Below, in pieces: positions 9,493 to 18,238 of a stretch of DNA of 64,000 nt. Numbering within the stretch: the first letter of the stretch is position 1; each line of letters begins with the position of its first letter. The translations under genes were made by a program, and so were the position numbers. Location: NCBI RefSeq assembly GCF_023703325.1, contig NZ_JAMQGM010000002.1, positions 186,001 to 250,000 on the forward strand, given 5' to 3'. The notes under the pieces were generated by a model. It was not told the DNA's origin, searched no databases, and was given only the letters and a program-made list of their open reading frames with translations. The stretch is from Streptomyces meridianus. GTDB lineage: Bacteria > Actinomycetota > Actinomycetes > Streptomycetales > Streptomycetaceae.

Positions 9493-9684
9493 GCGACCGT
9501 CCCCTCCAGCTCACACATCCCGGACCGGTCCTCGCCGAGTATCCAGCACAACGACCACCGGGACACGGCCTCCCCGATCACAGCACAGTCTCAATCGACC
9601 GCAGCCGATGCCCCCCGTGTCCTCCACGCGGCGGCCCCCGCGGCTCTCGCAGCAGCCGTGATCAGTCGTTCTCTCCCCCCACTC

Positions 9685-10221
9685 CTAACCCATCAGCGGC
9701 AGCTCGAACCACACGGTCTTGCCGGTCCGGCCACGGCGGGTCCCCCAGCGGCGGGCGGAACCGGCGACGAGCTGCAGACCGCGCCCGCTCTCGTCGTCCA
9801 CGCCGACCGCCCGTTCCCGCGGCGGGTCGGGCAGCGGATCGGAGACCTCGACGAGGAGGGCGTCCGCCGCCCGGTCACGCTCCATGCGCAGGCCGATCGG
9901 GCCGCTGGCGTGGCGCAGGGCGTTGGTCACCAGCTCGCTGACCAGCAGCGCCGTCATGTCGCCCATCGTCTCGAGCCCCCATTCGCGCAAGGTCCCCCGG
10001 ACGACCGCACGGGCGCCGGCGACGGCGTCGGGCTCCGCCGGAAAGGTCCACTCGGCGTTCGAACCGGGCGGTGCAGCGGCGCCCCGGGGGCCGCTCGGCG
10101 AGGGCGGAGCCTCTTCGGGAGGACCCGCATCTGTGCTGTCGCTCACGCCGACCACTTCCCGGAGCAGGGAGCGTTCCCTTTCGGCCAGGACGCCCGACCG
10201 TCCCGGACGCACCGGAACCAT
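9685..10221 (-). CDS. RsbW-like ATP-binding regulatory protein
   Basis: Small histidine-kinase-type ATPase (up to 178 aa) of the anti-sigma/RsbW group. The N box LLVSELVTNALRH and the G box ESGRGLQLV are clear, and the C-terminus GKTVWFELPL is the same as in the larger neighbour. The first ~55 residues are Pro/Ser-rich and do not belong to the fold, so translation may begin at a GTG near 10146 (VSDSTDAG) instead of 10221. It lies upstream of the PAS-GAF-PP2C gene on the same strand, separated by 192 nt. The likely role is a switch protein for a sigma or anti-anti-sigma partner encoded elsewhere. Confidence 0.85.
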   Translation of the reverse strand: MVPVRPGRSGVLAERERSLLREVVGVSDSTDAGPPEEAPPSPSGPRGAAAPPGSNAEWTFPAEPDAVAGARAVVRGTLREWGLETMGDMTALLVSELVTNALRHASGPIGLRMERDRAADALLVEVSDPLPDPPRERAVGVDDESGRGLQLVAGSARRWGTRRGRTGKTVWFELPLMG

Positions 10222-10324
10222 CCTCGCTGTTCATGACGATCAAGACAATCAGCCCGTCATGGTGTGCATACCCCGGATCGGATCGACCTATCTCGGGACC
10301 ACTGCGGCACCGGGCGGACCTCAT

Positions 10325-10747
10325 TCAGAGCTCCGCCCCGGGCCCGGCCGCGCGGAGCCTGCGCATGACCTCGGCGACGGCCGGACGGTCCAGCTCCAGC
10401 CAGTCGACCTCGTCGACCCGGTCCGGGGGCAGCCATCGCAGCTCGTCGTGGTCCTCCAAAGGCCGAGGCCGGCCGGACACGAGCCGGACGGTCCACACCT
10501 GCAGGACGTAACCCCGGCCCAGCGCCCATTCACCCGGGATCCGGTCCCGGACGCGGGCTTCGACCCCCAGTTCCTCCCGCAGCTCGCGGACCACGGCTTC
10601 CTCCGGAGTCTCGCCCGGCTCGACCTTGCCGCCCGGCAGCTCCCACCGGCCGGCCAGCCCGGCCGGCCGGGTGCGCCGCGCGGCGAGCAGTGCTCCGTCG
10701 CGCGTCAGCGCGCCGCCTGCCACGATCCGTGCACCGTTTTCGGTCAT
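10325..10747 (-). CDS. NUDIX hydrolase (MutT-like)
   Basis: 140-aa NUDIX pyrophosphohydrolase. The full Nudix box is present as [20 protein letters not shown] followed by ELGV, with all metal-binding glutamates. Proteins of this size hydrolyse oxidised or non-canonical nucleoside triphosphates such as 8-oxo-dGTP; the substrate here is inferred only. The start chosen is ATG at 10747 ([12 protein letters not shown]), just before the first beta-strand. The open frame continues upstream to 10954 but those residues are low-complexity antisense of the next small gene. Confidence 0.9.
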   Translation of the reverse strand: MTENGARIVAGGALTRDGALLAARRTRPAGLAGRWELPGGKVEPGETPEEAVVRELREELGVEARVRDRIPGEWALGRGYVLQVWTVRLVSGRPRPLEDHDELRWLPPDRVDEVDWLELDRPAVAEVMRRLRAAGPGAEL

Positions 10748-10787
10748 GTGCCGCAACCTGGAAACCTCTCCGGCGAGCCGTGGAACT

Positions 10788-10970
10788 TCACGAACGGCGG
10801 CCGAGGCGTTCCACCGCGTAGAGTCCGGGCCCCTGGCCGTCCAGGCGGGCGGCGACCCGCTCGGCCTCCGCCCGGGTCGGATAGCTCGCGACCCGGTAGC
10901 GGTTGCCGTTGCCGTCCTGCCGAATGACGAGCCACGGCTGGACCGCCGTCGCACGTTCGCTCATCGTCAC
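10788..10970 (-). CDS. Small SPOR-like protein
   Basis: 60-aa protein ([20 protein letters not shown] at its start) with a compact beta-alpha-beta pattern: [18 protein letters not shown], then [13 protein letters not shown], then GLYAVERL. This resembles a SPOR-like or minimal RNP-type fold found in short conserved Streptomyces proteins. Function is unknown. ATG at 10970 or 10964 could be used. It is preceded by GGAGGGGTGACG on its strand, a plausible ribosome binding site. It lies upstream of the NUDIX gene with a 40-nt gap, so the two may be cotranscribed. Confidence 0.7.
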   Translation of the reverse strand: MTMSERATAVQPWLVIRQDGNGNRYRVASYPTRAEAERVAARLDGQGPGLYAVERLGRRS

Positions 10971-11035
10971 CCCTCCACCGCCCCCGCGACCGCGGATCGC
11001 GACGCGGGGGCAACCGCAATCTGCATATGCCGACC

Positions 11036-12739
11036 CTACGCCGGTCCTTCACTGCATGGACACGGTTTCTTGCAAAGGGTGATGTCACCGGCCACGTGTT
11101 CGAGGTTCCGGTCGGCGGGGCGGCCCTGACCGGCCCCCGCCGCGTCGGCCCCGGACTCCGCGACGATCGCGGCCAACGAGGGGTTGCGCCAGGCGCTGCG
11201 GACGCCCCACACGTAGAACGCCAGGCCGACCAGGGAGACGACGAGGAGGTCCCAGTCCTCGGGGAGGTATCCGCGGCCGCCGAACTCCTTGCCACCGGCC
11301 CACGACACGAAGGCCATGACCAGCAGGTACACGACCATCCATGCGCCCGCCTCGAGGTGCGGCTTCAGCTCGGCCCACGGCCTGCGCAGCTCGTACCAGG
11401 CCCAGATCGGCAGGCCGATCGCCATGATGAGGATGACCTTTCCGGTCAGCGGCCAGCGGGCCCAGTACATGACCAGCGAGCCGAAGACCATGGCCAGCGG
11501 TGCGATGACCGGCATGGCCCGCAGCCGGACCGGCCGCGGCAGCTCGGGCGCCAGACGGCGCAGCGACATCACGGCCACCGGACCGGTGACGTACGAGATG
11601 ACGGTCGCGACGCCCACGATCTCGGCAATGGAGCCCCAGCCGCGGAAGACGGCGAGGAAGGCGAACGCCACCACGAGGTTCAGCAGCAGCGCCGGGCGCG
11701 GCACGCCCGTCTTCCGGTCGACCTTGCCGAAGACGCCGGGCAGGTGCCCGTTCTCCTGCACCCCGTGGATCATGCGCGAGGTGGTGGCCGCGTAGATCAT
11801 GCCCGTGCCGGACGGCGAGACGAACGCATCGGCGTACAGCAGCAGGGCCAGCCAGTTCAGGCCCCAGGCGATGGACAGGTCGGCGAGCGGGGAGTTGAAC
11901 GACAGGCCGGCCCAGCCGCCCTTCGCCAGGTCCGCGGCCGGCACGGCCATCAGGAACGCGACCTGGAGGGCGAGATAGATGACGAGGGCGATCAGGATCG
12001 AGCCGATGACGGCCATGGGCAGCGACCTGCCGGGCTTGCGGGCCTCGGCGGCCATGTTGAGCGGTGGCTGGAAACCGTTGAACGCCCAGACGATGCCGGA
12101 GACGGCGACCGCGCTGAAGACCGCGCTCCAGCCGTTCGGGCTGAAGCCGCCGTGCCGGGCGACGTTGCCCGTGTCGAAGTGCGCCAGCAGCAGGGCGCCC
12201 GCGGTGAGGCCGGGAACGACGACCTTGAAGACCGTGATCGCGGTGTTGGTCTTCGCGAACAGTGAGATCGCGAACCAGTTCACGAAGAAGTAGAAGACGA
12301 GCAGGACACTCGCGGCGAGGATGCCGGTCGTGCTCAGTTCCTCGCCCTGGTACAGGCCCTTGGCCCAGCCGAAGCTCCACGAGCTCATGTACTGGATCGA
12401 CGCGGTCGCCTCGCCGGGGATCACGGACACGATGGCGATCCAGTTGGCCCAGGCGGCGAGGTAGCCGGCCAGCGAACCGTGTGAGTACTGTCCGTAACGG
12501 ACCATGCCGCCGGCCTTGGGGAACATCGCCCCCAGCTCGGTGTAGGTGAGGGCGATGGTCAACGCCACCACCGCGCCGATGACCCACGAGATGACGGCTG
12601 CCGGTCCGGCCAGGGCAGCAGCCCGTTCCGCTCCGAAGAGCCAGCCGGAACCGATGATCGACCCGAGACCCACGGCCGTGAGAGCCACGGTCCCCAGGGA
12701 CCGCCGGTAGTTCGAGTGGGACTCCTGCTCCGTACTCAA
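11036..12739 (-). CDS. APC-family amino acid permease
   Basis: 567-aa integral membrane transporter of the amino acid-polyamine-organocation superfamily, with about 12-13 hydrophobic segments. The first helix carries the signature GLGSIIGSGWLFGAERAAAL, where the unwound GSG binds the amino-group substrate. The C-terminus ends CKKPCPCSEGPA, an odd cysteine-rich tail that may be incidental. The start used is TTG at 12739 (MSTEQESHS), just before the first helix; GGAGAA lies about 12 nt upstream. The GntR/HutC-type regulator gene upstream on the same strand may control it. Substrate not assignable. Confidence 0.9.
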   Translation of the reverse strand: MSTEQESHSNYRRSLGTVALTAVGLGSIIGSGWLFGAERAAALAGPAAVISWVIGAVVALTIALTYTELGAMFPKAGGMVRYGQYSHGSLAGYLAAWANWIAIVSVIPGEATASIQYMSSWSFGWAKGLYQGEELSTTGILAASVLLVFYFFVNWFAISLFAKTNTAITVFKVVVPGLTAGALLLAHFDTGNVARHGGFSPNGWSAVFSAVAVSGIVWAFNGFQPPLNMAAEARKPGRSLPMAVIGSILIALVIYLALQVAFLMAVPAADLAKGGWAGLSFNSPLADLSIAWGLNWLALLLYADAFVSPSGTGMIYAATTSRMIHGVQENGHLPGVFGKVDRKTGVPRPALLLNLVVAFAFLAVFRGWGSIAEIVGVATVISYVTGPVAVMSLRRLAPELPRPVRLRAMPVIAPLAMVFGSLVMYWARWPLTGKVILIMAIGLPIWAWYELRRPWAELKPHLEAGAWMVVYLLVMAFVSWAGGKEFGGRGYLPEDWDLLVVSLVGLAFYVWGVRSAWRNPSLAAIVAESGADAAGAGQGRPADRNLEHVAGDITLCKKPCPCSEGPA

Positions 12740-12910
12740 CGCTCTTGGTTCTCCCTACGCCCCCACGGCTGACAGAAGCCGCCATCGTACGAGCGCCACC
12801 ACCCCGAAAATCCCACAGCGATGCTCTGACCAGGGGTTATGTGAGGTTTCCAACACTGGGGCGGGGGAACCGGACCGCTCCCGCCCGGCGTCCGGAACGG
12901 GCTCGGCAAG

Positions 12911-12949
12911 CCACCTCCCGGTGCGCCGGCTCAGCGCACCGGGAGGTGG
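12911..12949 (-). terminator. Terminator hairpin overlapping the end of the GntR gene
   Basis: Perfect 16-bp stem (12911-12926 with 12934-12949) with a 7-nt loop. The GntR stop codon (12931-12933) sits in the loop and the last codons form one arm, so coding and termination signals overlap. Confidence 0.75.
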
Positions 12950-13683
12950 TACGAGAGCCGGAAGCGGTCGGCCGGCACCACGATGTCCGCGGTCTCGACC
13001 GGACGTCCGGAGGCGAAGTAGGTCCGCGTCACGACGAGGACCGCACGCCCCGGAACGCAGCCGAGCGCGAGGGCCTCCTCGGCCCGGCCGGGCCGGGCCC
13101 CGACCTCCTCCATCACGTTGTCGACGACCACCTCGATGGCCGCCATCCGCTCGACGACCCCGCGTCCTGCCAGCGGGCCCTCCTCGGGGAGCATGACCGG
13201 GGAGCGGCCGGTCACGGAGAGTGGCTCCCAGGAGGTGGAGAGCATGGCCGGCCGGCCGTCGACCCGGTAGACGTAGTGAGTCCGCATGACACGGTCGCCC
13301 GCCTCGATCGCCAGCCGTGCGGCCACGTCCGGGCTCGCCGGCTCCTGCTCGCTGTGGGAGTCCCACGAGCCCCGGACGCGGTCGTCCCCCTGTTCCTGGC
13401 GGAAGGGCGTGGACTCGTCGGCCGGCCGGTAGCCACCGCGCACCACACGCTGCGGCACGGGCTGCTCGCGCACGTACGTCCCCGAGCCGGACCTGCCCTC
13501 GACCAGCCCCTCCGCCATCAGCACCTTGCGCGCCTCCAGCGCCACCGTGTCCGACACGCCGTACTCCTGGCGGATTCTGGCCTGCGAGGGGAGCCGGGTG
13601 TGCGGGGGCAGGGAGCCGTCGACGATCTGGCGCCGCAGGTCGCCGGCGACCCGGAGGTACGCAGGCTGCTCACCGAAAGGCAC
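12931..13683 (-). CDS. GntR/HutC-family transcriptional regulator
   Basis: 250-aa repressor-type regulator. The winged helix is at residues ~8-75 (AYLRVAGDLRRQIVDGSLPP, RLPSQARIRQEYGVSDTVAL) and a UTRA effector domain fills the rest (RTHYVYRVDGRPAMLSTSWE, GRAVLVVTRTYFASG). GTG at 13683 is chosen because GGGAGG lies 6 nt upstream and the DNA-binding domain starts right after; the open frame upstream to 13839 is non-conserved. Ligands of this subfamily are sugars, amino acids or other small molecules. An inverted repeat at 13731-13750 could be its own operator. The APC permease downstream on the same strand is a plausible target. Confidence 0.9.
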   Translation of the reverse strand: MPFGEQPAYLRVAGDLRRQIVDGSLPPHTRLPSQARIRQEYGVSDTVALEARKVLMAEGLVEGRSGSGTYVREQPVPQRVVRGGYRPADESTPFRQEQGDDRVRGSWDSHSEQEPASPDVAARLAIEAGDRVMRTHYVYRVDGRPAMLSTSWEPLSVTGRSPVMLPEEGPLAGRGVVERMAAIEVVVDNVMEEVGARPGRAEEALALGCVPGRAVLVVTRTYFASGRPVETADIVVPADRFRLSYHLPVR

Positions 13684-13730
13684 GTGCCCCTCCCAACAGG
13701 TTGACAGACAGCAACAGCCTGGCAACTGTT

Positions 13731-13750
13731 CGTGGTCAAACGCAACCACG
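13731..13750. promoter_or_regulatory. Inverted repeat upstream of the GntR gene
   Basis: CGTGGT (13731-13736) and ACCACG (13745-13750) flank an 8-nt spacer, 48 nt upstream of the GntR start. A second pair, AACAG and CTGTT, lies just downstream near 13713-13730. Position and symmetry fit an autoregulatory operator; binding is inferred. Confidence 0.45.
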
Positions 13751-13848
13751 GGCCAGAGTGTCACCCGATGTGGGGATCTTCCTCCGTGACGCGCGTCAAT
13801 TCCTCGACAGCCAGCGGCTTTCGAGGTATATGCCGCCACAGTGCGGGG

Positions 13849-14556
13849 TCAGGACGGCGGGGCGGCGGGAGAGGACGACGTGGGGGCCGGCGCCTTCGAC
13901 TCGTGCGGTTCGCACGCCAGGCCGTCCTGGTCCCGGTCGAGTTCACGCCGGTAGGCGGGAGCGTCACCGGGGATGTCGAAGACGCCGTCACGGTGCGCCT
14001 CCGTGCAGTTCTCGTAGTGCCCCGCCGGCTCGCTGCTCCCCTCCCTCGGCCCGGGTTCCGCGACCTCGCGGACCGAGGCCGCGACGATCTCGCCGTGCCG
14101 CACGGTGTAGGTGCCGCGGAACGACTTCGTCGTGCCGTCGGTCTGCACCGCGTCCAGTGCGATCTCGACCCTGCTCCCGGAGGTGCCCAGGATCGTCAGG
14201 TCGTCCCGTTCCAGGCCGTCGAATCCCGCGGCGAAGGCGTCGTAGGACGAGGCGAGGTTACGCCCGCCCAGCTCCCAGGCGGTGCGGAAGTCACGGGCGT
14301 TGATCGCCGCGTAGTAGGCCGTGACCACCTCGGCCGGCGACGTCGCGCGGGGCTTCCCCGAGGGCCGGCCCGAGCTGTCCGCCCGGGGCGACGTACCGGC
14401 CGGACCCGAGCTGCCCGAGTCCCCGGGGACGGTCCGGGTCACCGTCTCGCCCCCCGTCGGAGACGTGGTGGACGTGCAGGAGGCGAGCGCCGGGGACAGG
14501 ACCAGCGCCAGCGCCAGCGAGGGCCCCGCGGACAGCCGCATCGTCCGACGGGTCAT
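13849..14556 (-). CDS. Lipoprotein with C-terminal Excalibur calcium-binding domain
   Basis: 235-aa exported lipoprotein. The N-terminal signal ends in a lipobox (LSPALASC, Cys at about residue 28), followed by a Ser/Thr/Pro-rich linker to ~75. A globular NTF2-like part follows (SPAEVVTAYYAAINARDFRT). The C-terminus is an Excalibur module with two cysteines and the Ca-loop DRDQDGLACE. ATG 14556 is preceded by GGAGG at 5 nt and starts directly at the signal peptide, so the longer upstream frame is rejected. Excalibur domains occur in secreted surface proteins and nucleases; the precise role here is unknown. Confidence 0.88.
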   Translation of the reverse strand: MTRRTMRLSAGPSLALALVLSPALASCTSTTSPTGGETVTRTVPGDSGSSGPAGTSPRADSSGRPSGKPRATSPAEVVTAYYAAINARDFRTAWELGGRNLASSYDAFAAGFDGLERDDLTILGTSGSRVEIALDAVQTDGTTKSFRGTYTVRHGEIVAASVREVAEPGPREGSSEPAGHYENCTEAHRDGVFDIPGDAPAYRRELDRDQDGLACEPHESKAPAPTSSSPAAPPS

Positions 14557-14803
14557 GACGACCTCCAGCCCCGCCTGAACGGCGCGCCGGCGGCCCTCCC
14601 TCGGGGCGGAGAGCCGGGAGCCTTCATGGTCGGTCGAGGCGCCCGGGGCCGCCACTCGGACGGCCCGGGTGCTCCACGCCGGCGGGGGCGCTGCCGGGAA
14701 CCGCGCCCGCACCGGGGGCGTCCTGTCGCCCATGGGCCGCCCCGGTCCGGTGCGGCCCATCCCGCCCGGCCCGGGGGCAGTTGAACCAGCGAGGGGGCGC
14801 CGG

Positions 14804-16147
14804 ATGGCGGGGAAACGGGCACGTGTGACGGCCGATCTGCGCCCGCTGCAAACAGCACCGTTCCGCAGACTGTGGGCGTCCACGACCGTCACGGCGGTCG
14901 CGAGCCAACTGACGGCGGTCGCCGTCCCCGTGCAGGTCTACGACCTCACCGGGTCCTCGGCGTACGTCGGTTACGCCTCGCTGGCCGGACTCGTCCCGAT
15001 GGTGGCGGCCGCCCTGTGGGGCGGCGCGGTGGCGGACGCCGTCGACCGCCGCCGGATGCTGCTGGTGACCAGCAGCGGCATCGCGCTCACCTCGGCCCTG
15101 CTGTGGGCCCAGGCTGCAGCCGGGCTCGAGTCCGTCGCCGTGCTGCTGGTCCTGATCGCCGTGCAGCAGGCCCTGTTCGGCGCCAACTCCGCCGTCTCGG
15201 GCGCGGTCACACCGCGGCTGATCACCGCGGACCTGCTGCCGGCGGCCAACGCGCTCCAGTCGAGCGTCATGTGGTTCGGCGGGATCGCCGGGCCGCTGCT
15301 CGCGGGCGCGTTGATCCCCCTGACCGGACTCGGCACGCTCTATCTCGTCGACGCCATCGCCCTGTGCCTGACGGTGTGGGCCGTGTGGCGGCTGCCGCCG
15401 CTTCCTCCGGCTCCGTCGCAGGACGGGGTTCCGGGCACGCCGGGGGGCGCCTCGGTGGTCCGCCGGATCGGCGCGGGACTGGTCCATCTGACGCGGCACC
15501 GGATCCTTCTGGCCGCCTATCTCGCCGACTTCATCGCCCTGTTCCTCGGCATGCCGGCCGCGCTCTTCCCCCAGATCGCCCACGAGACCTTCGGCGATCC
15601 GCCGGGCGGAGGCTTCGCGATCGGCGTCCTGTACGCGGCGATGTCCGTCGGCGCCCTGGCGGTGGGGCTGTGCTCCGGGCTCCTCACCCGCACCCGGCGC
15701 CACGGCGCGATGGTGGTGGCCGCCGTGTGCGCCTGGGGTCTCGCGATCGCGGCATTCGGACTCGCGGAGCGCCTGTGGACGGCCGCATTCTTCCTCGCCC
15801 TGAGCGGCAGCGCCCTGATGGTGCTCGGCATGTTCCGCAAGACCATCCTCCAGACGGCGGCCGTCGACGGGATGCGCGGCCGGCTGCAGGGCGTCGACAC
15901 GGTCGTCGCGGCGGGCGGCCCCCGGCTCGCCGGTCTCGTGCACGGCACCGCCGGCGCGGCGGTGGGCGCCACCTGGGCCGTCACCGGGGGCGGGATCCTG
16001 GTGGTGGTGACGATGCTCGCCGTCGCCCTGACGTTCCCGTCGTTCCGCCGTTATCGCGGACCGGAGGCCTCCGAAGACGCTGCGACGGCGATTGCTCCGG
16101 CTTCGGACAGCCCGGCCCGGGTCCCGCCCCGCGCGGACGCGGACTGA
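14804..16147 (+). CDS. MFS transporter (EntS/DHA3-type exporter)
   Basis: 447-aa major facilitator with about 12 transmembrane helices, similar to the EntS/YgaY branch of siderophore and drug exporters. The N-terminus LRPLQTAPFRRLWAS and the first loop GGAVADAVDRRRMLL (motif A-like) are characteristic. ATG 14804 has GAGGGGG about 7 nt upstream; the frame is open further upstream but without coding character. It is divergent from the Excalibur lipoprotein gene, with which it shares a 247-nt promoter region. No siderophore genes are nearby, so the substrate is unknown. Confidence 0.88.
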   Translation: MAGKRARVTADLRPLQTAPFRRLWASTTVTAVASQLTAVAVPVQVYDLTGSSAYVGYASLAGLVPMVAAALWGGAVADAVDRRRMLLVTSSGIALTSALLWAQAAAGLESVAVLLVLIAVQQALFGANSAVSGAVTPRLITADLLPAANALQSSVMWFGGIAGPLLAGALIPLTGLGTLYLVDAIALCLTVWAVWRLPPLPPAPSQDGVPGTPGGASVVRRIGAGLVHLTRHRILLAAYLADFIALFLGMPAALFPQIAHETFGDPPGGGFAIGVLYAAMSVGALAVGLCSGLLTRTRRHGAMVVAAVCAWGLAIAAFGLAERLWTAAFFLALSGSALMVLGMFRKTILQTAAVDGMRGRLQGVDTVVAAGGPRLAGLVHGTAGAAVGATWAVTGGGILVVVTMLAVALTFPSFRRYRGPEASEDAATAIAPASDSPARVPPRADAD

Positions 16148-16333
16148 CCGGGACGGACCGAGGGGGGGCACGGACCGCCCGCCCCCATGCGGACCGGACG
16201 TAGAGTCCGACGGCTTCGCGCCGACTGTGCCGGGGCACGCAACTGCACCCTGAGGGAACCGATCGCGGCATCGATCCGGCCTCGGAACTGCCAACGGACC
16301 TCGTGATCACGTTCGCCTGCGATCCCGGAGACC

Positions 16334-16359
16334 GGTGCGCTAACCTGCATCAGCGCACC
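16334..16359. promoter_or_regulatory. Inverted repeat enclosing a -10-like box in the 16148-16711 gap
   Basis: GGTGCGCT (16334-16341) and AGCGCACC (16352-16359) are perfect 8-bp arms around 10 nt. The first arm overlaps TAACCT, a -10-like hexamer. This is the only clear signal in a 564-nt gap before the aldo/keto reductase, so it may be that gene's regulated promoter, which would give a leader of roughly 360 nt. No convincing gene lies in the gap. Confidence 0.4.
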
Positions 16360-16711
16360 CCGTGAACAGGGCGCGCCCCTTCCGTCCGGGGTGGCTCCAT
16401 CGCCGCTCCGACATCACCCAGGTGAACGCCGGCTCCGCTCTCAGGCCCGAACCCGCTCCGCACAGGACGTTGGCCGGCGGAGACCAGAGCCCACCGGCGC
16501 ACGAACAGCCGTCGACACCGACCGGGTCCCGTCCGGTCCCAGCAGTAGACCCGACCTTCCCACGCGCGCCCCGGGAGAAGCGGCAGCCGACTTCCGCCGC
16601 CCGTCGACGCGCCGATGACACACGGCCGTCGGAAGTACCCGGAACACGCGCAACGCACCTTCCGCACGCCCCCTTTCCGAGCACGCCCGCACACGAGAAA
16701 GGCAAGCAAGC

Positions 16712-17620
16712 ATGAACTCGACCACGGCCCACGCAGCGGACGCCGGCACCTGGAGGCTCGGCGACATGGAGGTCAACCGCCTCGGCTTCGGCGCCATGCG
16801 GCTGACCGGCAACGGCATGAAGGGCAACTCCGACGGTCCGCCGATCGACCGCGATCTCGCTGTCCGGGTCCTGCGCCGAGCCGTCGAACTCGGCGTGAAC
16901 CACATCGACACCGCGGCGTTCTACTTCTCGCCCCTGCGCTCCGCCAACGAACTGATCAACTCCGCGCTGGCCCCCTACCCCGACGACCTGCTCCTCTCCA
17001 CCAAGGTGGGCCCGGTCCGGGGCCCCTCGGGGGACTGGCTCACCGCCGCCACGCCGGAACAGCTGCGCGGCCAGGTCGAGGAGAACCTGCGGCAGCTCGG
17101 CCGGGACCACCTCGATCTCGTCAATCTGCGCCGGATGAACCAGAATTCGATCGCCGAGCACTTCGGTGCCCTGGCCGAGCTGCGCGACGCCGGGCTCATC
17201 CGCCACCTCGGCGTCTCGGCCGTCACACCCGAGCACCTCGCCGAGGCCCGGGCCATCGCACCGGTGGTCTGCGTCCAGAACTCGTACGGCCTCGACCTCC
17301 GCCTCTCGGAGGACAACGGGCTGATCGACACCTGCGGTGAGCAGGGCATCGCGTTCGTCCCGTACTTCGCCATCGCCGGTCAGGAACGGGAAGGAAGTGC
17401 GAACGAGCGGCACCATGCCGAAGTCCTCGCCGTCGCACGGGAATACGGCGTGACGCCCGCGCAGGTCCGGCTGGCCTGGACGCTGCACCGCGGGCCGCAC
17501 GTCCTGGCGATCCCCGGCACGCGAAGCCCGGATCACCTGGCCGAGAACGTCGCGGCCTGCTCGCTGCGGCTCTCCCCGAGCGAGGTGGACCGCCTTCAGC
17601 AGATCCGTCAACTCCCGTAA
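16712..17620 (+). CDS. Aldo/keto reductase
   Basis: 302-aa NADPH-dependent oxidoreductase with a TIM barrel. The catalytic Asp and Tyr are in HIDTAAFYFS and the Lys is in LLLSTKVG. The usual active-site His is replaced in VNLRRMNQ, a variant shared by a group of actinobacterial members (family knowledge), so reductase activity may be altered. The C-terminus has the NADPH-binding pattern AIPGTRSPDHLAENV. GAAAGG precedes ATG 16712. A strong terminator follows at 17643-17677, so it is transcribed alone. Substrate unknown. Confidence 0.92.
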   Translation: MNSTTAHAADAGTWRLGDMEVNRLGFGAMRLTGNGMKGNSDGPPIDRDLAVRVLRRAVELGVNHIDTAAFYFSPLRSANELINSALAPYPDDLLLSTKVGPVRGPSGDWLTAATPEQLRGQVEENLRQLGRDHLDLVNLRRMNQNSIAEHFGALAELRDAGLIRHLGVSAVTPEHLAEARAIAPVVCVQNSYGLDLRLSEDNGLIDTCGEQGIAFVPYFAIAGQEREGSANERHHAEVLAVAREYGVTPAQVRLAWTLHRGPHVLAIPGTRSPDHLAENVAACSLRLSPSEVDRLQQIRQLP

Positions 17621-17642
17621 CCGCACTGAGCGTTGCGGAGAC

Positions 17643-17677
17643 GCGGAGACCTCGGCATCCGGGGCCGAGGTCTCCGC
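17643..17677. terminator. Terminator after the aldo/keto reductase
   Basis: Perfect 14-bp stem (17643-17656 with 17664-17677) and 7-nt loop, starting 22 nt after the stop codon. Confidence 0.85.
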
Positions 17678-17691
17678 ACGACCGTCCCGCG

Positions 17692-17950
17692 TCAGTCGGC
17701 CGCCGGGAGCCCGGCGTGCACTTCCAGGATCGTCGCCGTACCGCCGGCCGCGGCACACTCGTACATGGTGACGGTGTCGCCGGGAGCGACGTGGGCCACC
17801 GCGTCGGAGTCAAGGGCAGGAGCCGCACCGGCGCACGGTCGCCCGGCGCAGGCGCGTCTGCGAATTCGACCCATACGCGCACGATGTCCGGCACCGGCTC
17901 TCCGTCCTTGCGATTGCCGACGTCCACTGCGGCGTCACAGTACGAACCAG
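17692..17950 (-). pseudogene. Frameshifted relic of an unrecognised protein
   Basis: On the minus strand one frame reads a protein-like stretch (SYCDAAVDVGNRKDGEPVPD, then VRVWVEFADAPAPGDRAPVR) and then turns to low-quality sequence. A second frame continues the same pattern (DSDAVAHVAPGDTVTMYECA, then GTATILEVHAGLPAAD) and stops at 17692. The hand-over lies near 17812-17826. The simplest reading is one gene broken by a 1-nt frameshift, and the N-terminal part is not convincingly present. I do not recognise the family. The rest of the 17621-18238 gap contains only the terminator and no other gene. Confidence 0.5.
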
Positions 17951-18238
17951 AGCGATCGCGTGGGGCGTCGGACCGTCCAGGCCGACTCAAAGGCTCCTGG
18001 GCGTGAGGAACCCCGCCCCCGCCGTACCCGGACCACGCACCGGATGTGTACCGCCGGAAACGGAGAGAAAGCGGGCGGCCAGGACACCCAGAACCGTTCG
18101 GGCGGTCCGCAGAGACCAGGCACGGGTCCAGGACCCACTCCTGCTCACTGATGCGGAACGGTGCGAACATGCCTCGAAGGCCCGGTCGGGCGCCCGTGAG
18201 CAGCGGTGGAGACCGGGACCGCGTGCGATCCTGCCTCC

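Noticed and set aside
10231-10262. CATGACG/CGTCATG dyad upstream of the RsbW-like gene as an operator
   Set aside because: Seven-base arms 16 nt apart with no clear promoter; too weak to annotate.
16362-16715. Possible 117-aa gene before the aldo/keto reductase
   Set aside because: Pro/Arg-rich, no recognisable domain and no ribosome binding site; it fits the noise of GC-rich frames.
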